Assembly (NCBI GenBank): GCA_934271265.1
Contig: CAKQRE010000039.1
Location: 33,854 to 97,853 of the forward strand
From: an uncultured Clostridia bacterium
GTDB lineage: Bacteria; Bacillota; Clostridia; Christensenellales; Borkfalkiaceae
Length of the DNA stretch: 64,000 nt
Direction of reading: 5' to 3'
Part shown: one piece after another, positions 16,565-26,646 of the stretch
Layout of the letters: each line of letters starts with the position of its first letter
Position numbering within the stretch: the stretch's first letter is position 1
Position numbers and translations under genes: made by a program
Notes under the pieces: model-generated
The model's database searches: none
Told to the model about the DNA's origin: nothing
What the model saw: the letters and a program-made list of their open reading frames with translations, nothing else

Positions 16565-18319
16565 TTACGCCGCAACAAAGGATCCGGATTTTCCGTCTTC
16601 GGTAATATTCCAGGTACCGATCGCGTTGCCGTCTTTATCGGTTACGACCAGTTTGCCTTCCGCATCGCGCGCGCCGGCAATATAACGGACGTTCGCGCCG
16701 AGTTCGAGACCCGTCACGTTTGCCCCCGCGACAAGATAGATCGTCTGTTCGTCGTTTGCTTCCCAGTCGAGCATATCCGCAACTTCGGACATATCCACGT
16801 TACCCGTAACGAAGATCTCGGCATTCGCGCGCCCGCCGCCTTCGCCTTCGGCTTCCGCTTCCAGCGCGTTTTTCAGCTGAGCGGCGGTAGTCGCCACTTT
16901 TGCGCTTCCGCAGTGAAGGTCGATCAGGGTGTTCTGCATGCCTTTCAGGTTTTCCGTGTACTTGATCGCGCCCCAGCCGCCGGTCGGGAATTCGGAAGCG
17001 GCGTCGCCCGAGCAGATGCTGCCGAAGTTGTAAATTCCGTCGGTCAGATTCTTATAGGAAGTGACGATCGTATTGTCCGTAACCGTGCAGTTATAGGTAT
17101 AAACCGTAAGCTGACCGCCGCCGAGCGGAGAAATATCGCTGTCTGCCGCATGCGCCGCATACCCGATCAGACCGCCGAAAATACGCTGACCGATCATCAT
17201 GTTTCCGGAAACTTCGCAATTTATGAAGGAATACTGCACGTAGTCGGTACCCGTCGCGAATTCGCCCGAACGACCGACGAGGAAACCGGCTTTATAAGCC
17301 ACGTTATCGCCGACGACGCTGTTATAAACGTTCACGTTGTCGAACATAACGTTTTCCGCCGTTTCGAAGATCGAATAATGGAGGTTCGGATTGACGAAAC
17401 CGATCACGACGGCAAGGTTCTGCATCTTTTTGTTTGCCTCGTCGCTGACGATCGTAGCGTCGGTAAACGTGACGTCTTTGATCGTGATGTCTTCGTTACA
17501 GACAAGCCCGAAGAATCCGCCCGCCTGCTGACCGATCACGTCCATCGTCTTCGCGTTGAGATTTTTGATGATATAACCGTTTCCGTCGAACGTAAAGCCG
17601 TGAAGAGCCCACTGACAATCGTTGACAGGCGTCCATTCATATCCGCCGAGGTCGATGTTCGCTTCGAGAGAAAGAGTCCAGGTGTTGTCGTCCGCTCTGC
17701 TCTGCGCGGCAGCTTTTTTCTTTTCTTCCGCAGGAGCTCCGTCTCCGCCGACGCCCGCTAAGATACGCGCGTAATTCGCATAGTTGAATGCGGAATATCT
17801 GGACGCGTTGGGATCGGTGCCGTCCTTATTGGCGGTCACTTTGGACGCCCAGTACGCAAGCCCGTCCGCCGTGGTGATGTGCCACGTTTTTTCTTCCGTG
17901 TTCTCCACAAAGCCTTCCGGAGCTTCCGCGGCATATTCGCCGCTCCACGTGCTGAACTTCGTGCCGTAAACAGCCGTCAGCACGGTGTTCTCCGCAGGCG
18001 TGAACGTATATGTAAGGTCGGTGCTGACCACCTCGTCTCCCTTATACCAGCCGACGAAAGATTTGTTTCCTTCCGTCGCTTCCGCCACGACGGTCACTGC
18101 CGATTCTTTTTCCACTTTTTCGTGGTTGTAGATCTGATCCTTGATCAGACCGTTGATCGCGGTAACGTCGAAATATTCTTTCGAAACGTAGACCACTTCA
18201 GGTTCGGTACTCGTTTTCTCGCTTGTCTTTTCGCTTCCGTCTCCCGTAGAAGCGCAAGCAGTCATGCTTGCCGCAAGCAATAACGCAAGCGAGATCGCGC
18301 CTAAGTTCTTCCTCATCAT
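16565..18319 (-). CDS. GLUG-like repeat surface lipoprotein
   Basis: A 584-residue lipoprotein (lipobox MTAC, Cys22). Residues about 70-120 (VVAEATEGNKSFVGWYKGDE and on) resemble an InlB B-repeat/Listeria-type fold. The middle (about 215-440) contains GLUG-type beta-helix units: LEANIDLGGYEWTPV, FDGNGYIIKNLN, GGFFGLVCNEDITIKDVTFT, all typical of adhesins or glycan-associated surface proteins. No catalytic motif is evident, so it may bind the polysaccharide. The ATG at 18319 has AGGAG nine bases upstream. The 155 bases between this gene and the beta-helix gene hold only weak GC-rich hairpins. Confidence 0.75.
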   Translation of the reverse strand: MMRKNLGAISLALLLAASMTACASTGDGSEKTSEKTSTEPEVVYVSKEYFDVTAINGLIKDQIYNHEKVEKESAVTVVAEATEGNKSFVGWYKGDEVVSTDLTYTFTPAENTVLTAVYGTKFSTWSGEYAAEAPEGFVENTEEKTWHITTADGLAYWASKVTANKDGTDPNASRYSAFNYANYARILAGVGGDGAPAEEKKKAAAQSRADDNTWTLSLEANIDLGGYEWTPVNDCQWALHGFTFDGNGYIIKNLNAKTMDVIGQQAGGFFGLVCNEDITIKDVTFTDATIVSDEANKKMQNLAVVIGFVNPNLHYSIFETAENVMFDNVNVYNSVVGDNVAYKAGFLVGRSGEFATGTDYVQYSFINCEVSGNMMIGQRIFGGLIGYAAHAADSDISPLGGGQLTVYTYNCTVTDNTIVTSYKNLTDGIYNFGSICSGDAASEFPTGGWGAIKYTENLKGMQNTLIDLHCGSAKVATTAAQLKNALEAEAEGEGGGRANAEIFVTGNVDMSEVADMLDWEANDEQTIYLVAGANVTGLELGANVRYIAGARDAEGKLVVTDKDGNAIGTWNITEDGKSGSFVAA

Positions 18320-18374
18320 GATAAAACACTCCTATCAATAGTTTTTAATTTTCTCCGGTGAAACCGTTGCCGGA

Positions 18375-20687
18375 TCAGCGGGACGAACGCTCGCGGATCT
18401 CGACTTTCGCGCTCCGGAACGCAAAAGTCACGATCACTCTGTCGCCTTCTGTCCTGTAGTCCGACGTCTGTTTTCCGTCGAGATAAATTACGAAATCGAA
18501 CGAAGGCTTCCGAAACGATATCTCTGCCTTCGTGCCGGCAACCGCCGAACCTTCTTTGTATTCGGCGACGTCCGAGATCTCGGCAAAATATTTTCCGACC
18601 GACAGGTCGTAATAATATCCGCCGTACGTCAGGTTTTCCATTTTCCAGTAATCGAGTCCGTCGGGGAATGCGGGCGAAACGGTCAGCGTGCCGTCCGCAC
18701 GGGTACCGAGCCCGAAATAGGCATCCGGTACGGCGGCAAAGAGAAGCGCCGCCTCGAGAAACTCGTAATCGACGCCGATCACGCCCGAGGACTGCCCGCC
18801 CTGGATCCCGACCGACGTATTGTCGTAATAAGCGTGGTAGAAATTCCACCCCGATCCGCCCGCGGCTTTTATCTTTTCGTACCAGCTCTGAATTTTTTTC
18901 AGTCTGTCGAAAGAATCGTTTTTATCGCGCGCGGCGCGGGCAACCAGGTCGTAATAAGCAAGGTGCAATGCCGTTCCGCCGTTCTGCACGTTGCCGTCGA
19001 AAGAAGCGGAATAGCCGAAATAAAAATCGGAACCAATCTCTTCCGTATTGAAACGGGGCGCAAACTCATAGCGATATATATCCTCGCCTTTGCTGTTGTC
19101 CTCTTCCACGATACGGGTGCCGTCGAGCCAGCTTAAGATCGATCTCGTCTGCTCTTCCGTGGCAAGCCCGCTCGCGACGACCTGTTCGTTGAACATTGCA
19201 TAGCCGTGATCCTGAACGGTGTTCTCCTCGTCGCGGAAACCGACGTGGAAACGCCCCGTCTTTTCGTTCCAGAATGTTTTCCGGACGGCGATTTTACACT
19301 TTTCCGCAAGTTTTTTAAGGCTCTCCGCCGTTTCTTCGTAACGATCCGTACCGTTCATGGCGGCGTTTACGGTGTAAACCTCCCGGTTTTCCGCGTTATA
19401 GCTCCCGCTCATCTCTTCGAGATAAGCCATTGCGTTCAAAGCATTGTAATAAGAAATATTGCAGTATAAATTTACCTTCGGGAAGGCGAGAACGTCCCAA
19501 TAACCGTTACCGAGCCCCGTTCCCGTTCCTTTCAGTCCGTCGTTGTAATGTCCGGACAGATAATCGGTGTCGATCAGTCCGTTTTTCCCGCGAAGCTGAT
19601 TGAGAAGGAAATTCATCGCCCTTCTCGCGCGGGGCAGAACGGCGTTTAAAAGCTCCGTATCGCGCGAATATTCGCACATTTTTTTTGCCGCGATAATATA
19701 GTTGCACACGTTAAGGGGCTGGCGGTCGTCGAAATCGCTGCCGATGTAATCAAGGACGAACGTTCCGCTTACCTTTTTCCCTTCTTTCGCCTTCAGCGAA
19801 AGTCTGATCCCCGTCACGCGCTTTCTCGCGCTCGCACCCCACTGCTCCTCGAGATACATGGGAAAGAAGTATCCCGACCGGACCGCGGTGTTCCCGCCGA
19901 TCTCGTATCCGGTGGTGCAGAATTGCGAAAAGGAAACTTTTTTGTCTTCCGACCATTCGGGCGATTTTTCCGTTTTGTAATAAACGTATAAGTCGTCTAT
20001 CTCGCACCCGCCCGAGGGAACGAAATAAAAACACATTCTCAGAAAGGGAGAAACGAGAGTTCCGATCTCCGTTTTCGGAGAGGTGATCTCCAGCGTGCCG
20101 GAAGACCCGTCGGCAACCGCCACGAGGCAGGATTCTCTCACTTCCCCGTTGCCGCCCGAAACGCTCCAGCCTTCCGCGTCTCCTTCTTTCGTGAAATCCC
20201 ACATCGCGCCGCCCTGATTGTAATCGGGGAACTGCCAGCCCATCGCCCACGACGCAAGCTCCGTTCCTTCGTCCGCCCAGATATACCCCTGCTTATCCTG
20301 CTTCGGGGTGACAAGCCAACGACGGATCCAGTCCTGCGTGGCGTATTGCGAAGACATCGTGCCGTTTTCGGACGAAGCGTCCCACCAGCTGCCGATCATG
20401 GACTCCCACTCTTTCCATGCCGTGCCACCCGCCCCCACCGGATGGGTGTGAATGCGGTCTTCGCCGTCGCGCATGTGGCGCGCCCGGTAATCGTTCAGAA
20501 AATCGTCAAGCCCTTTGTCGGAACTGTAAAACGCAAGGTTGCGGTTGGCGGATCTGTGAACCGCGGTGTAATCGTAATATTCGTATCTTTCGCCGTCGGA
20601 CGATCCCGCCGGGGTTTTCCCGCACGAAACGCACAGCGCGAGAAGCGCCGCCGTAACCGAAACGGCTGTCTTTTTTTTCTCTCTCAT
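18375..20687 (-). CDS. Large surface lipoprotein, (alpha/alpha)6 glycosidase-like, family unknown
   Basis: A 770-residue exported protein (signal peptide with a Cys at 22 in a lipobox-like context). A beta-sandwich (about 160-330) is followed by a helical region with QNGGTALHLAYYDLVARA and SSGVIGVDYEFLEAALLFAAV, reminiscent of six-hairpin glycosidases (QNGG is common there), and a C-terminal beta domain with YWKMENLTYGGYYYDL. The protein at 24049-26634 is a clear full-length paralogue. The ATG at 20687 follows GGAGAG and starts the signal peptide; a longer frame upstream overlaps the permease gene and is spurious. The CAZy family cannot be named by eye. Probably cleaves the polysaccharide at the cell surface before uptake. 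Confidence 0.7.
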   Translation of the reverse strand: MREKKKTAVSVTAALLALCVSCGKTPAGSSDGERYEYYDYTAVHRSANRNLAFYSSDKGLDDFLNDYRARHMRDGEDRIHTHPVGAGGTAWKEWESMIGSWWDASSENGTMSSQYATQDWIRRWLVTPKQDKQGYIWADEGTELASWAMGWQFPDYNQGGAMWDFTKEGDAEGWSVSGGNGEVRESCLVAVADGSSGTLEITSPKTEIGTLVSPFLRMCFYFVPSGGCEIDDLYVYYKTEKSPEWSEDKKVSFSQFCTTGYEIGGNTAVRSGYFFPMYLEEQWGASARKRVTGIRLSLKAKEGKKVSGTFVLDYIGSDFDDRQPLNVCNYIIAAKKMCEYSRDTELLNAVLPRARRAMNFLLNQLRGKNGLIDTDYLSGHYNDGLKGTGTGLGNGYWDVLAFPKVNLYCNISYYNALNAMAYLEEMSGSYNAENREVYTVNAAMNGTDRYEETAESLKKLAEKCKIAVRKTFWNEKTGRFHVGFRDEENTVQDHGYAMFNEQVVASGLATEEQTRSILSWLDGTRIVEEDNSKGEDIYRYEFAPRFNTEEIGSDFYFGYSASFDGNVQNGGTALHLAYYDLVARAARDKNDSFDRLKKIQSWYEKIKAAGGSGWNFYHAYYDNTSVGIQGGQSSGVIGVDYEFLEAALLFAAVPDAYFGLGTRADGTLTVSPAFPDGLDYWKMENLTYGGYYYDLSVGKYFAEISDVAEYKEGSAVAGTKAEISFRKPSFDFVIYLDGKQTSDYRTEGDRVIVTFAFRSAKVEIRERSSR

Positions 20688-20701
20688 TTTCTCTCCGCGG
20701 G

Positions 20702-21616
20702 TCAGTCTTTCATCCCGGTGACGGCAACGCCGTCGATCAGATATTTCTGGAAACAGAAGAAGAGCACGGCGCAGGGCAGGACCATCACGTTGCCCGCCGC
20801 CATCGCCTCGTTGGCAAGTTTCGTGCTGCCCGGTCCGTAATCGTAATAAATGCCGAGCGCGAGCGTTATGCTTTCCGAACCGTAATCGAGATAGGTGAAA
20901 GGGGTCATGAAATCGTTCCACGCACCCATAAAGGACATTACCGCGACATACAGCAGAATAGGCTTGCACAGAGGGACCATGATCCTCGCATAGATCAGGA
21001 AAGAGTTCGCTCCGTCAAGCTGAGCGGCTTTGAGCATATCGTTCGGAATGCCGCGCATGAACTGCCGCATCAGAAAGATGTTCGTCGCGCCGCCGCCGAA
21101 TAAGGCGGGCACCCACATCGGGTAAAGGGTGTTGATCCAGCCGAGTTTCGCGTAAATGGTGTACAGCGGAACGATCGTGATCACCGCCGGGATCATCATC
21201 GTTGCGAGAACGACCCCGAACACGAATTCTTTGCCTTTGAATTCCATTTTCGCAAACCCGTAGGCGCAGAGCGAGGACACGAAGGGGATCCCCACCGTCG
21301 TGATCGCCGCGACCGTCAGCGTGTTCGCGAGATATTTCATGTACTTCGAGCCGGTCGAAAAGATCCCCGCATACGCGCCGAGATACAAAGTGCCGCTCGG
21401 AGAAAACAATACCTGCAACTGTATTTCCCTATCGCTCAGCAAACTGAGCGATATCATCACGATAAACGGAAAGAGGAAAAACAGCGATAGAAGAAGGAGA
21501 AGAAGATAAGTTCCCGCCGCCGAGGCGATCCCGCCCGCTTTCTTTCTGCCGTTTCCGGGAAAGGGCTTCGCCCCGACGTTTCCGGGAAGAGTTTCTTCCG
21601 TTACGCGAACCGTCAT
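20702..21616 (-). CDS. ABC sugar transporter permease (MalG/LplC type)
   Basis: A 304-residue inner-membrane permease of the CUT1 family with six predicted membrane segments. An N-terminal cytoplasmic tail precedes TYLLLLLLSLFFLFPFIVMI; the EAA loop is ...AAQLDGANSFLIYARIMVPLCKP, where the coupling helix meets the ATPase. It ends ...YLIDGVAVTGMKD, a typical MalG-type terminus. The ATG at 21616 has GGAGGG and lies two bases after the stop of the other permease. No ATPase gene is in the operon, so a shared MsmX-like ATPase is expected. Confidence 0.93.
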   Translation of the reverse strand: MTVRVTEETLPGNVGAKPFPGNGRKKAGGIASAAGTYLLLLLLSLFFLFPFIVMISLSLLSDREIQLQVLFSPSGTLYLGAYAGIFSTGSKYMKYLANTLTVAAITTVGIPFVSSLCAYGFAKMEFKGKEFVFGVVLATMMIPAVITIVPLYTIYAKLGWINTLYPMWVPALFGGGATNIFLMRQFMRGIPNDMLKAAQLDGANSFLIYARIMVPLCKPILLYVAVMSFMGAWNDFMTPFTYLDYGSESITLALGIYYDYGPGSTKLANEAMAAGNVMVLPCAVLFFCFQKYLIDGVAVTGMKD

Positions 21617-21618
21617 CT

Positions 21619-22533
21619 TTAACCCTCCTCCGTGTAATAGACCCATTTGCTCGTTTTCATCACGATCGCGGTGAGTCCGCCGATGATCGCAAAGAGAATG
21701 AAACTGAGCGCGCATGCATATCCGAACGACTGCACGCGGTTATCGTAAATATTGAACACGTAAAACAGCAGACTGTCTCCCGCGCCGGATCCGCCCGTCA
21801 GCGTGATGACCTGCGCGTAAGTCTGCATCACGCCTATGATGCTCATGATCACGTTATAAAGGATCATCGGCGTGCAGATGGGAATGGTGATGGAGATCAG
21901 CAGTCTGAATTTGTTCGCCCCGTCGAGCCGCGCGCTTTCGTACAGCGAAACGGGCACGTTTTTAAGCTGGGCAAGCCACAATATCATGCTTCCGCCGATC
22001 GTGAAAAGGTTTACGAACACGAAAGACGGCATGCTCGATTTCGCCGTCTGAAACCACGGCAGAGCCTTCAGTCCTATTTTTTCGAGCATGGCGTTCACGA
22101 TGCCGAAATCGGGATCGGTGATCCTGTTCCACAGCATGCCGCTGCAAACGGCGGGGATCAGAACGGGCAGATAGTACAACACCCTGAAAAAGCGGATCCC
22201 CTTCACCTTCTTATTCAGCAGTACCGCCAGCAGGAAGGAAAGCGCGAGCGACAGCGGAATGTAGATCCCCGCATAGGAAAACGTGACCCCGAGCGAACGG
22301 AGAAACCTTCTGCGGTAATACCCGTTGGTAAAATTCTGATAATAATTTTTGAATCCGACGAACACGCCCCAGTCCGTAAGCGAAAAGGGTTTCAGCGGCG
22401 TTTCGAAAAAGCTGTTGATAAATGCATACACGACGGGAAGCAGCGTAAAAAACAGCACGCCGAGGATGACGGGCAGAACGTACAGATATCCCGTCACGTT
22501 CTTCCGTAGTTTCATTTTCTTGTAAGCGGTCAT
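21619..22533 (-). CDS. ABC sugar transporter permease (MalF/LplB type)
   Basis: A 304-residue CUT1 permease. The first membrane segment is NVTGYLYVLPVILGVLFFTL, and the EAA loop reads ESARLDGANKFRLLISITIP. Six membrane segments end in a short YYTEEG tail. The start at 22533 follows AAGGGAA, 21 bases after the binding-protein gene. Forms the channel with the next gene for import of oligosaccharides captured by the lipoprotein encoded upstream. Confidence 0.93.
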   Translation of the reverse strand: MTAYKKMKLRKNVTGYLYVLPVILGVLFFTLLPVVYAFINSFFETPLKPFSLTDWGVFVGFKNYYQNFTNGYYRRRFLRSLGVTFSYAGIYIPLSLALSFLLAVLLNKKVKGIRFFRVLYYLPVLIPAVCSGMLWNRITDPDFGIVNAMLEKIGLKALPWFQTAKSSMPSFVFVNLFTIGGSMILWLAQLKNVPVSLYESARLDGANKFRLLISITIPICTPMILYNVIMSIIGVMQTYAQVITLTGGSGAGDSLLFYVFNIYDNRVQSFGYACALSFILFAIIGGLTAIVMKTSKWVYYTEEG

Positions 22534-22554
22534 TTCCCTTATCCGTCCGTCGTT

Positions 22555-23946
22555 TTATTTCATCAGATCTTTGAAATCGCGCTCAAAGTCGGAACAGGCA
22601 GCCCGGAACGATTTGCCCGTGCCTACGTTATCCCAGAAAGTATCGGTAAGACGAATGAAAGAATCCTGCTTGGAATTGGGTAAAACGTTGTAATAGTTCA
22701 GGAAGATATCCTTCGTGTTCTCCGCGACGAAGGCGTCCGCGTCGACGCTCATGCCGCCGTAAGTGTAATCTCTCCATTCGCCGGAATCGCGCATGGACGT
22801 GATCGCAGGGACGATGTTCCCAAGGTAAGACACGGCGTTATACCCTTCTTCGGACATACACCATTTCAGGAATTTCCATGCTTCCGCTCTTTTCTTCGCG
22901 TCCGTGCAGGCTTTCGTGATGCCGTAACCGCTGCAACCCGTACCGACGTATCCCGCCGCTCCCCCTTCCTGCGTGAAGTTGGGGAAGGCGCGCACGTCGA
23001 GCGTCCAGTCTCCGCTGTAAGCGGACTGCATATACCCCGTGAGTTGCGGGCGCACGTCTACGACCATGGGAATGCTGCCCGTGATCGTGCCGGCATACGC
23101 CTTGAACGACGCGCCCTCGCCCTTGATCGCGAGCGCGGTCTCTGCGGGATCGCCCGATTCCGCCTTTGCGGAATAGAAATTCTCGTAAAATTCATAGCAG
23201 GCTTCGGCGGCTTTGCTGTTTAGCGCGAAGGAACCGTCGTCGTTTAAGTATTTACCGCCGAAGTTGGTGAGCATCGTGGTATAAACGGGGCGCCACGATT
23301 TCCACTCTACCGCTTTTTTCGCTCCCGCCTTCTTCAGGGCGTTGCAGGTAGAAATAAATTCGTCCCACGTCCAGTCGTTGCCGGGCACTTCCACGCCCGC
23401 CGCCTCGAACGCGCTCACGTTGATATAGATCACAAGTCTGTTGTAATCTCTCGGCACGAACCAGATCCCGTTGTCTTCCGAAGAATAATGAGTGGAATCG
23501 ATAATGGATTCGTAAAACCCGTCGAAGAAAGTTTTGCTGCCGTCGAAAACGCTCTCGTCGGACAGATCCTGGAAATACCCGCTGCCCGAGTAAGGAGAAT
23601 GCTGATCTCCCGCCGTCCACACGATATCGGGAAGAGTGCCCGCGGAAGTCCAGTTGATGATCTCCGGCATGCCGCCCATGTTTTTCGTGATCTTGATCCC
23701 CACGTTTTTATTGCGTTTCTGATATTCGTTGATCCACGCCTGCATCAGGCTCTGTTCGTCCGTTTTGCCGAGCGTGCCGACGGTAAGCCGGATCTCCGCG
23801 TCCTCGTTTTCTTCCGGTTTTACGGGATCCACGGTCCCTTTGCCCGATTCTTCCGTTTTGCCGGTATCGACTTTGCATGCGCTCATCGAAAAAACCGTTG
23901 CCGCGGCAAGTATGCCGGATATCACTGCCATTGTTCTCTTTTTCAT
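22555..23946 (-). CDS. ABC transporter substrate-binding lipoprotein (CUT1)
   Basis: A 463-residue solute-binding lipoprotein (lipobox MSAC, Cys24). Family 1 extracellular-binding features: RLTVGTLGKTDEQSLMQAWI, YQKRNKNVGIKI, GTLPDIVWTAGDQHS, then VPGNDWTWDEFISTCNALKK and a late EAWKFLKWCMSEEGYNAV. Captures an oligosaccharide and delivers it to the two permeases. The ATG at 23946 is preceded by AGGAGGAAA and starts the signal peptide; 11 extra codons upstream lack a site. The 100 bases before it include a GGGCG/CGCCC hairpin that could separate it from the large lipoprotein gene in transcript stability. Confidence 0.93.
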   Translation of the reverse strand: MKKRTMAVISGILAAATVFSMSACKVDTGKTEESGKGTVDPVKPEENEDAEIRLTVGTLGKTDEQSLMQAWINEYQKRNKNVGIKITKNMGGMPEIINWTSAGTLPDIVWTAGDQHSPYSGSGYFQDLSDESVFDGSKTFFDGFYESIIDSTHYSSEDNGIWFVPRDYNRLVIYINVSAFEAAGVEVPGNDWTWDEFISTCNALKKAGAKKAVEWKSWRPVYTTMLTNFGGKYLNDDGSFALNSKAAEACYEFYENFYSAKAESGDPAETALAIKGEGASFKAYAGTITGSIPMVVDVRPQLTGYMQSAYSGDWTLDVRAFPNFTQEGGAAGYVGTGCSGYGITKACTDAKKRAEAWKFLKWCMSEEGYNAVSYLGNIVPAITSMRDSGEWRDYTYGGMSVDADAFVAENTKDIFLNYYNVLPNSKQDSFIRLTDTFWDNVGTGKSFRAACSDFERDFKDLMK

Positions 23947-24048
23947 GTGTTTCCTCCTGATTTCCGCACTGCACCGCATGAGCGGGCGTTTTCCGAAAGC
24001 TTTTCCGCCGGGGAAGGGCGATTTTCGCCCCGCGCCCGAAGATCTTTT

Positions 24049-26634
24049 TTATTTTTTCACGATCTGGATCCTGCCGTTGCGGAACTGTGCGTTTACGATC
24101 ACTTTTCCGTTTTCTACTTTATAATCGGTGCCTTCGGCAAGAATTTTATTATGCTGCCTTACTTCGAACGAACCTTCCGGCGCATTCAGCGTTACGCAGA
24201 CCTTTTTGCCCGTCGCGTCTCCCTGAACGCTGTTGATCTGTACCCAGTCGTCGCCGACGGTAAGATCGTACGTGAGATTTGCGAACGCAAGGTTTTCCAT
24301 CTTCCAGTACGTAAGCGAAGAAGGAAGCGCGGGGGTGATATTCAGCGTGTTGTACTCCGTGGATCCGAGCCCGAAGAACGTTTCCGGAATCGTGGTGTAA
24401 AGAAGGGTCGCTTCGATAAATTCATAGTCGAGCCCGAGCACGCCCGAACTTGCGCCGCCTTGCAGAATAATACCCTTTTTATTGTAATATGCGCGGTAGA
24501 AATTTTTTCCGCTTCCGCCCGCGTCTTTCACGTCGTTATACCATTTCCGCACGTTCAGAAGTTTTTCGAACGCCGCGTCCGCACCGAAAACGTCGTTTTC
24601 GGCAACCATGTCGTAATAAGCGCAATGCGCCGCCGTTCCGCCGTTCTGAACCTGCTTGTTCCAGCCGTATTTACCGCTCTTTTTGCCGTCGAAACGGAAC
24701 CAGAACTGATAGGTATTTTCCTTCGTCGTCCAGCGGGGAGCGAAGGTGTAATAGTAGATCTGTTTTGCCTTGGACGAATTATCCGCGGTATCTCCCGCGA
24801 CCGTGCGTTCGCCGTTGATCCAGTTCATGATCGATCTTGCCTGATCTTCGGTGGCAAGACCGAGCTGGATCGCTTCCTGGTTATACGTCGTAAAGCCGTA
24901 ATCCACCTTCACGTCGAGCGCGCCCGCTTTCACGCCGGCGTCGTTTTCGTCGAGATAGCCGAGCAGGAAGCGCCCCGTATCTTCGTTCCAGAAATATTCG
25001 CGGAACCGGCTGACGAACCGATCCTCTCTCGCCGCAAGCGATTCCGTCGTTTCGGAATAATTCTCCGTCGAACGCATGTCGGCGGTCTTTACGGTAATCG
25101 TTTTTCCGCTCTCTGCGATCCCGCCGCTTTTCGCCATCCGCTCGAGATAATCCATACCGACAAGAGCTTTGTAATAATACATGTTGGTATACATATTCAC
25201 CACGGGGTTGCTCGGGCAGTCCCAATAACCGTCGCCGATACCGTGCCCAACGCCCTTATTCGACGCGTAACCGAATTTTCCGCTCTCGTCTTTCGCGAAA
25301 TAATCATAGTTCGACGAACCGTCGTGTCCGACGAAATTCTCCGTCGTGATGAGAGCGCCGGAATCTTCCGTCATGCAATAAGTAAACAGGAACTGCATCG
25401 CCTTGCGGATCTTGTCGATGTTCTTCGCAAGCCATTCGTTATCCTGCGTATAGCGGTAATAATAAGCCGCCGCCGTGACGAAAATACTGTTGTTGTTGAC
25501 CTGTCTGCCGTCGAAGGCGAGCGTGACCTCTTCGAGACGGACTTCGGCGTTGATGCCGTTTTTGAACACGATCTCGATCTTCATATCGGTGATCGCGTCG
25601 TCCAGACTTTCGGAAACGCCCCAGTTTTCATGCGCGTACATCGGGAAAACGATATGCGTGGACGAATTGAACACCGGGTCATAGTTGGTGGAAAACTCGC
25701 TGTATCTCACGGTGTGCGCTTCGTCGAATTCGGAATTTTTAACGCCGCTGCCTCCCTTCCAGGATACGATCACGTCCTCTACCTGTTTCGTGGAACCGAG
25801 AGAATCGAAATCGGTGACGCTCAGGTCGAGTTCGAGAAACGGAGAACAGAAAGGGGTACCCATAAAGTTTTTCACGTCGATCGTTCCGCCGTCGTATTGC
25901 GTTTTGCCGTCCGCGGGGGATTCGTAGGTAAACGTTACGGATTTCATATCCGACCCCGTGATCGTCATGTAGTCGTAATAATCGGTGGAAGCCTTCATTG
26001 CCGTTCCGATCACTCCGGTATCGGAAACGCCTTTCCAGATCGAAGACAACTCGTTGCTTCCGTTTTTGCCGGGGATGTTGTTCAGCCCGTTGAAATAAGA
26101 GCTGTTATAATACACGCCGGACGTCGCGTTGCCGGAATGCGCCATATTCGGGAATTGCCAGCTCTGCCCCCAGTCGGTGGGAGAAGTGCCGGAATCGACC
26201 CAGATATAACCGAAATCGTCCTGATAAATGTTGGAGAACCAGTTTCCGATGCTTTCCTTCGGGCTGTAGCCGATCCCCGCCGTATTCATCCACATAACGG
26301 ACATCGCTTCCCATTCTTTCCACACCGTGCTGCCTTCGCCGATCTTGAGATCGCCGACCGCTTCGTCGTCGTAACGAAGGTGACGGCGCATGTATTCGTT
26401 TAAAAATTCGTCGAGAGCGGCGTCCGAGCTGTAAAACTGCATCAGCCCCTCTTTGTTCTGTTTCGTATAGGTATAGCCGTTGTCAAGGTCGATCACGTCG
26501 CCCGCGGAAGTCGATTCCGAAGAAGACGAAGGAGCCGAACCGCTATTGTTGTTTCCCCCGCAGCCTGCCGCCGCGCAGCCGCTCAGAGCGACCGCAAGCG
26601 TGAAAGAGACGATCTTACCGAATTTTCCTTTCAT
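24049..26634 (-). CDS. Large surface lipoprotein, paralogue of the 18.4-20.7 kb gene
   Basis: An 861-residue lipoprotein (lipobox LSGC, Cys20, then a Gly/Asn/Ser linker). It shares order and motifs with the 770-residue protein: an LDEFLNEYMRRHLR segment after the linker, DFGYIWVDSGTSPTDWGQSW, a jelly-roll, a helical domain with QNGGTAAHCAYYDMVAEN and SSGVLGLDYEFIEATLLY, and YWKMENLAFANLTYDLTV near the end. Resemblance to six-hairpin glycosidases suggests an enzyme, but no family can be assigned by eye. GGAGGG precedes the ATG. The two paralogues flank the transporter genes, consistent with duplication within the locus. Confidence 0.7.
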   Translation of the reverse strand: MKGKFGKIVSFTLAVALSGCAAAGCGGNNNSGSAPSSSSESTSAGDVIDLDNGYTYTKQNKEGLMQFYSSDAALDEFLNEYMRRHLRYDDEAVGDLKIGEGSTVWKEWEAMSVMWMNTAGIGYSPKESIGNWFSNIYQDDFGYIWVDSGTSPTDWGQSWQFPNMAHSGNATSGVYYNSSYFNGLNNIPGKNGSNELSSIWKGVSDTGVIGTAMKASTDYYDYMTITGSDMKSVTFTYESPADGKTQYDGGTIDVKNFMGTPFCSPFLELDLSVTDFDSLGSTKQVEDVIVSWKGGSGVKNSEFDEAHTVRYSEFSTNYDPVFNSSTHIVFPMYAHENWGVSESLDDAITDMKIEIVFKNGINAEVRLEEVTLAFDGRQVNNNSIFVTAAAYYYRYTQDNEWLAKNIDKIRKAMQFLFTYCMTEDSGALITTENFVGHDGSSNYDYFAKDESGKFGYASNKGVGHGIGDGYWDCPSNPVVNMYTNMYYYKALVGMDYLERMAKSGGIAESGKTITVKTADMRSTENYSETTESLAAREDRFVSRFREYFWNEDTGRFLLGYLDENDAGVKAGALDVKVDYGFTTYNQEAIQLGLATEDQARSIMNWINGERTVAGDTADNSSKAKQIYYYTFAPRWTTKENTYQFWFRFDGKKSGKYGWNKQVQNGGTAAHCAYYDMVAENDVFGADAAFEKLLNVRKWYNDVKDAGGSGKNFYRAYYNKKGIILQGGASSGVLGLDYEFIEATLLYTTIPETFFGLGSTEYNTLNITPALPSSLTYWKMENLAFANLTYDLTVGDDWVQINSVQGDATGKKVCVTLNAPEGSFEVRQHNKILAEGTDYKVENGKVIVNAQFRNGRIQIVKK

Positions 26635-26646
26635 GTTTTTCCCTCC

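Noticed and set aside
23488..26403. 971-codon open frame antisense to the large lipoprotein and binding-protein genes
   Set aside because: The minus-strand genes have signal peptides, ribosome sites and family motifs; the antisense frame has none.
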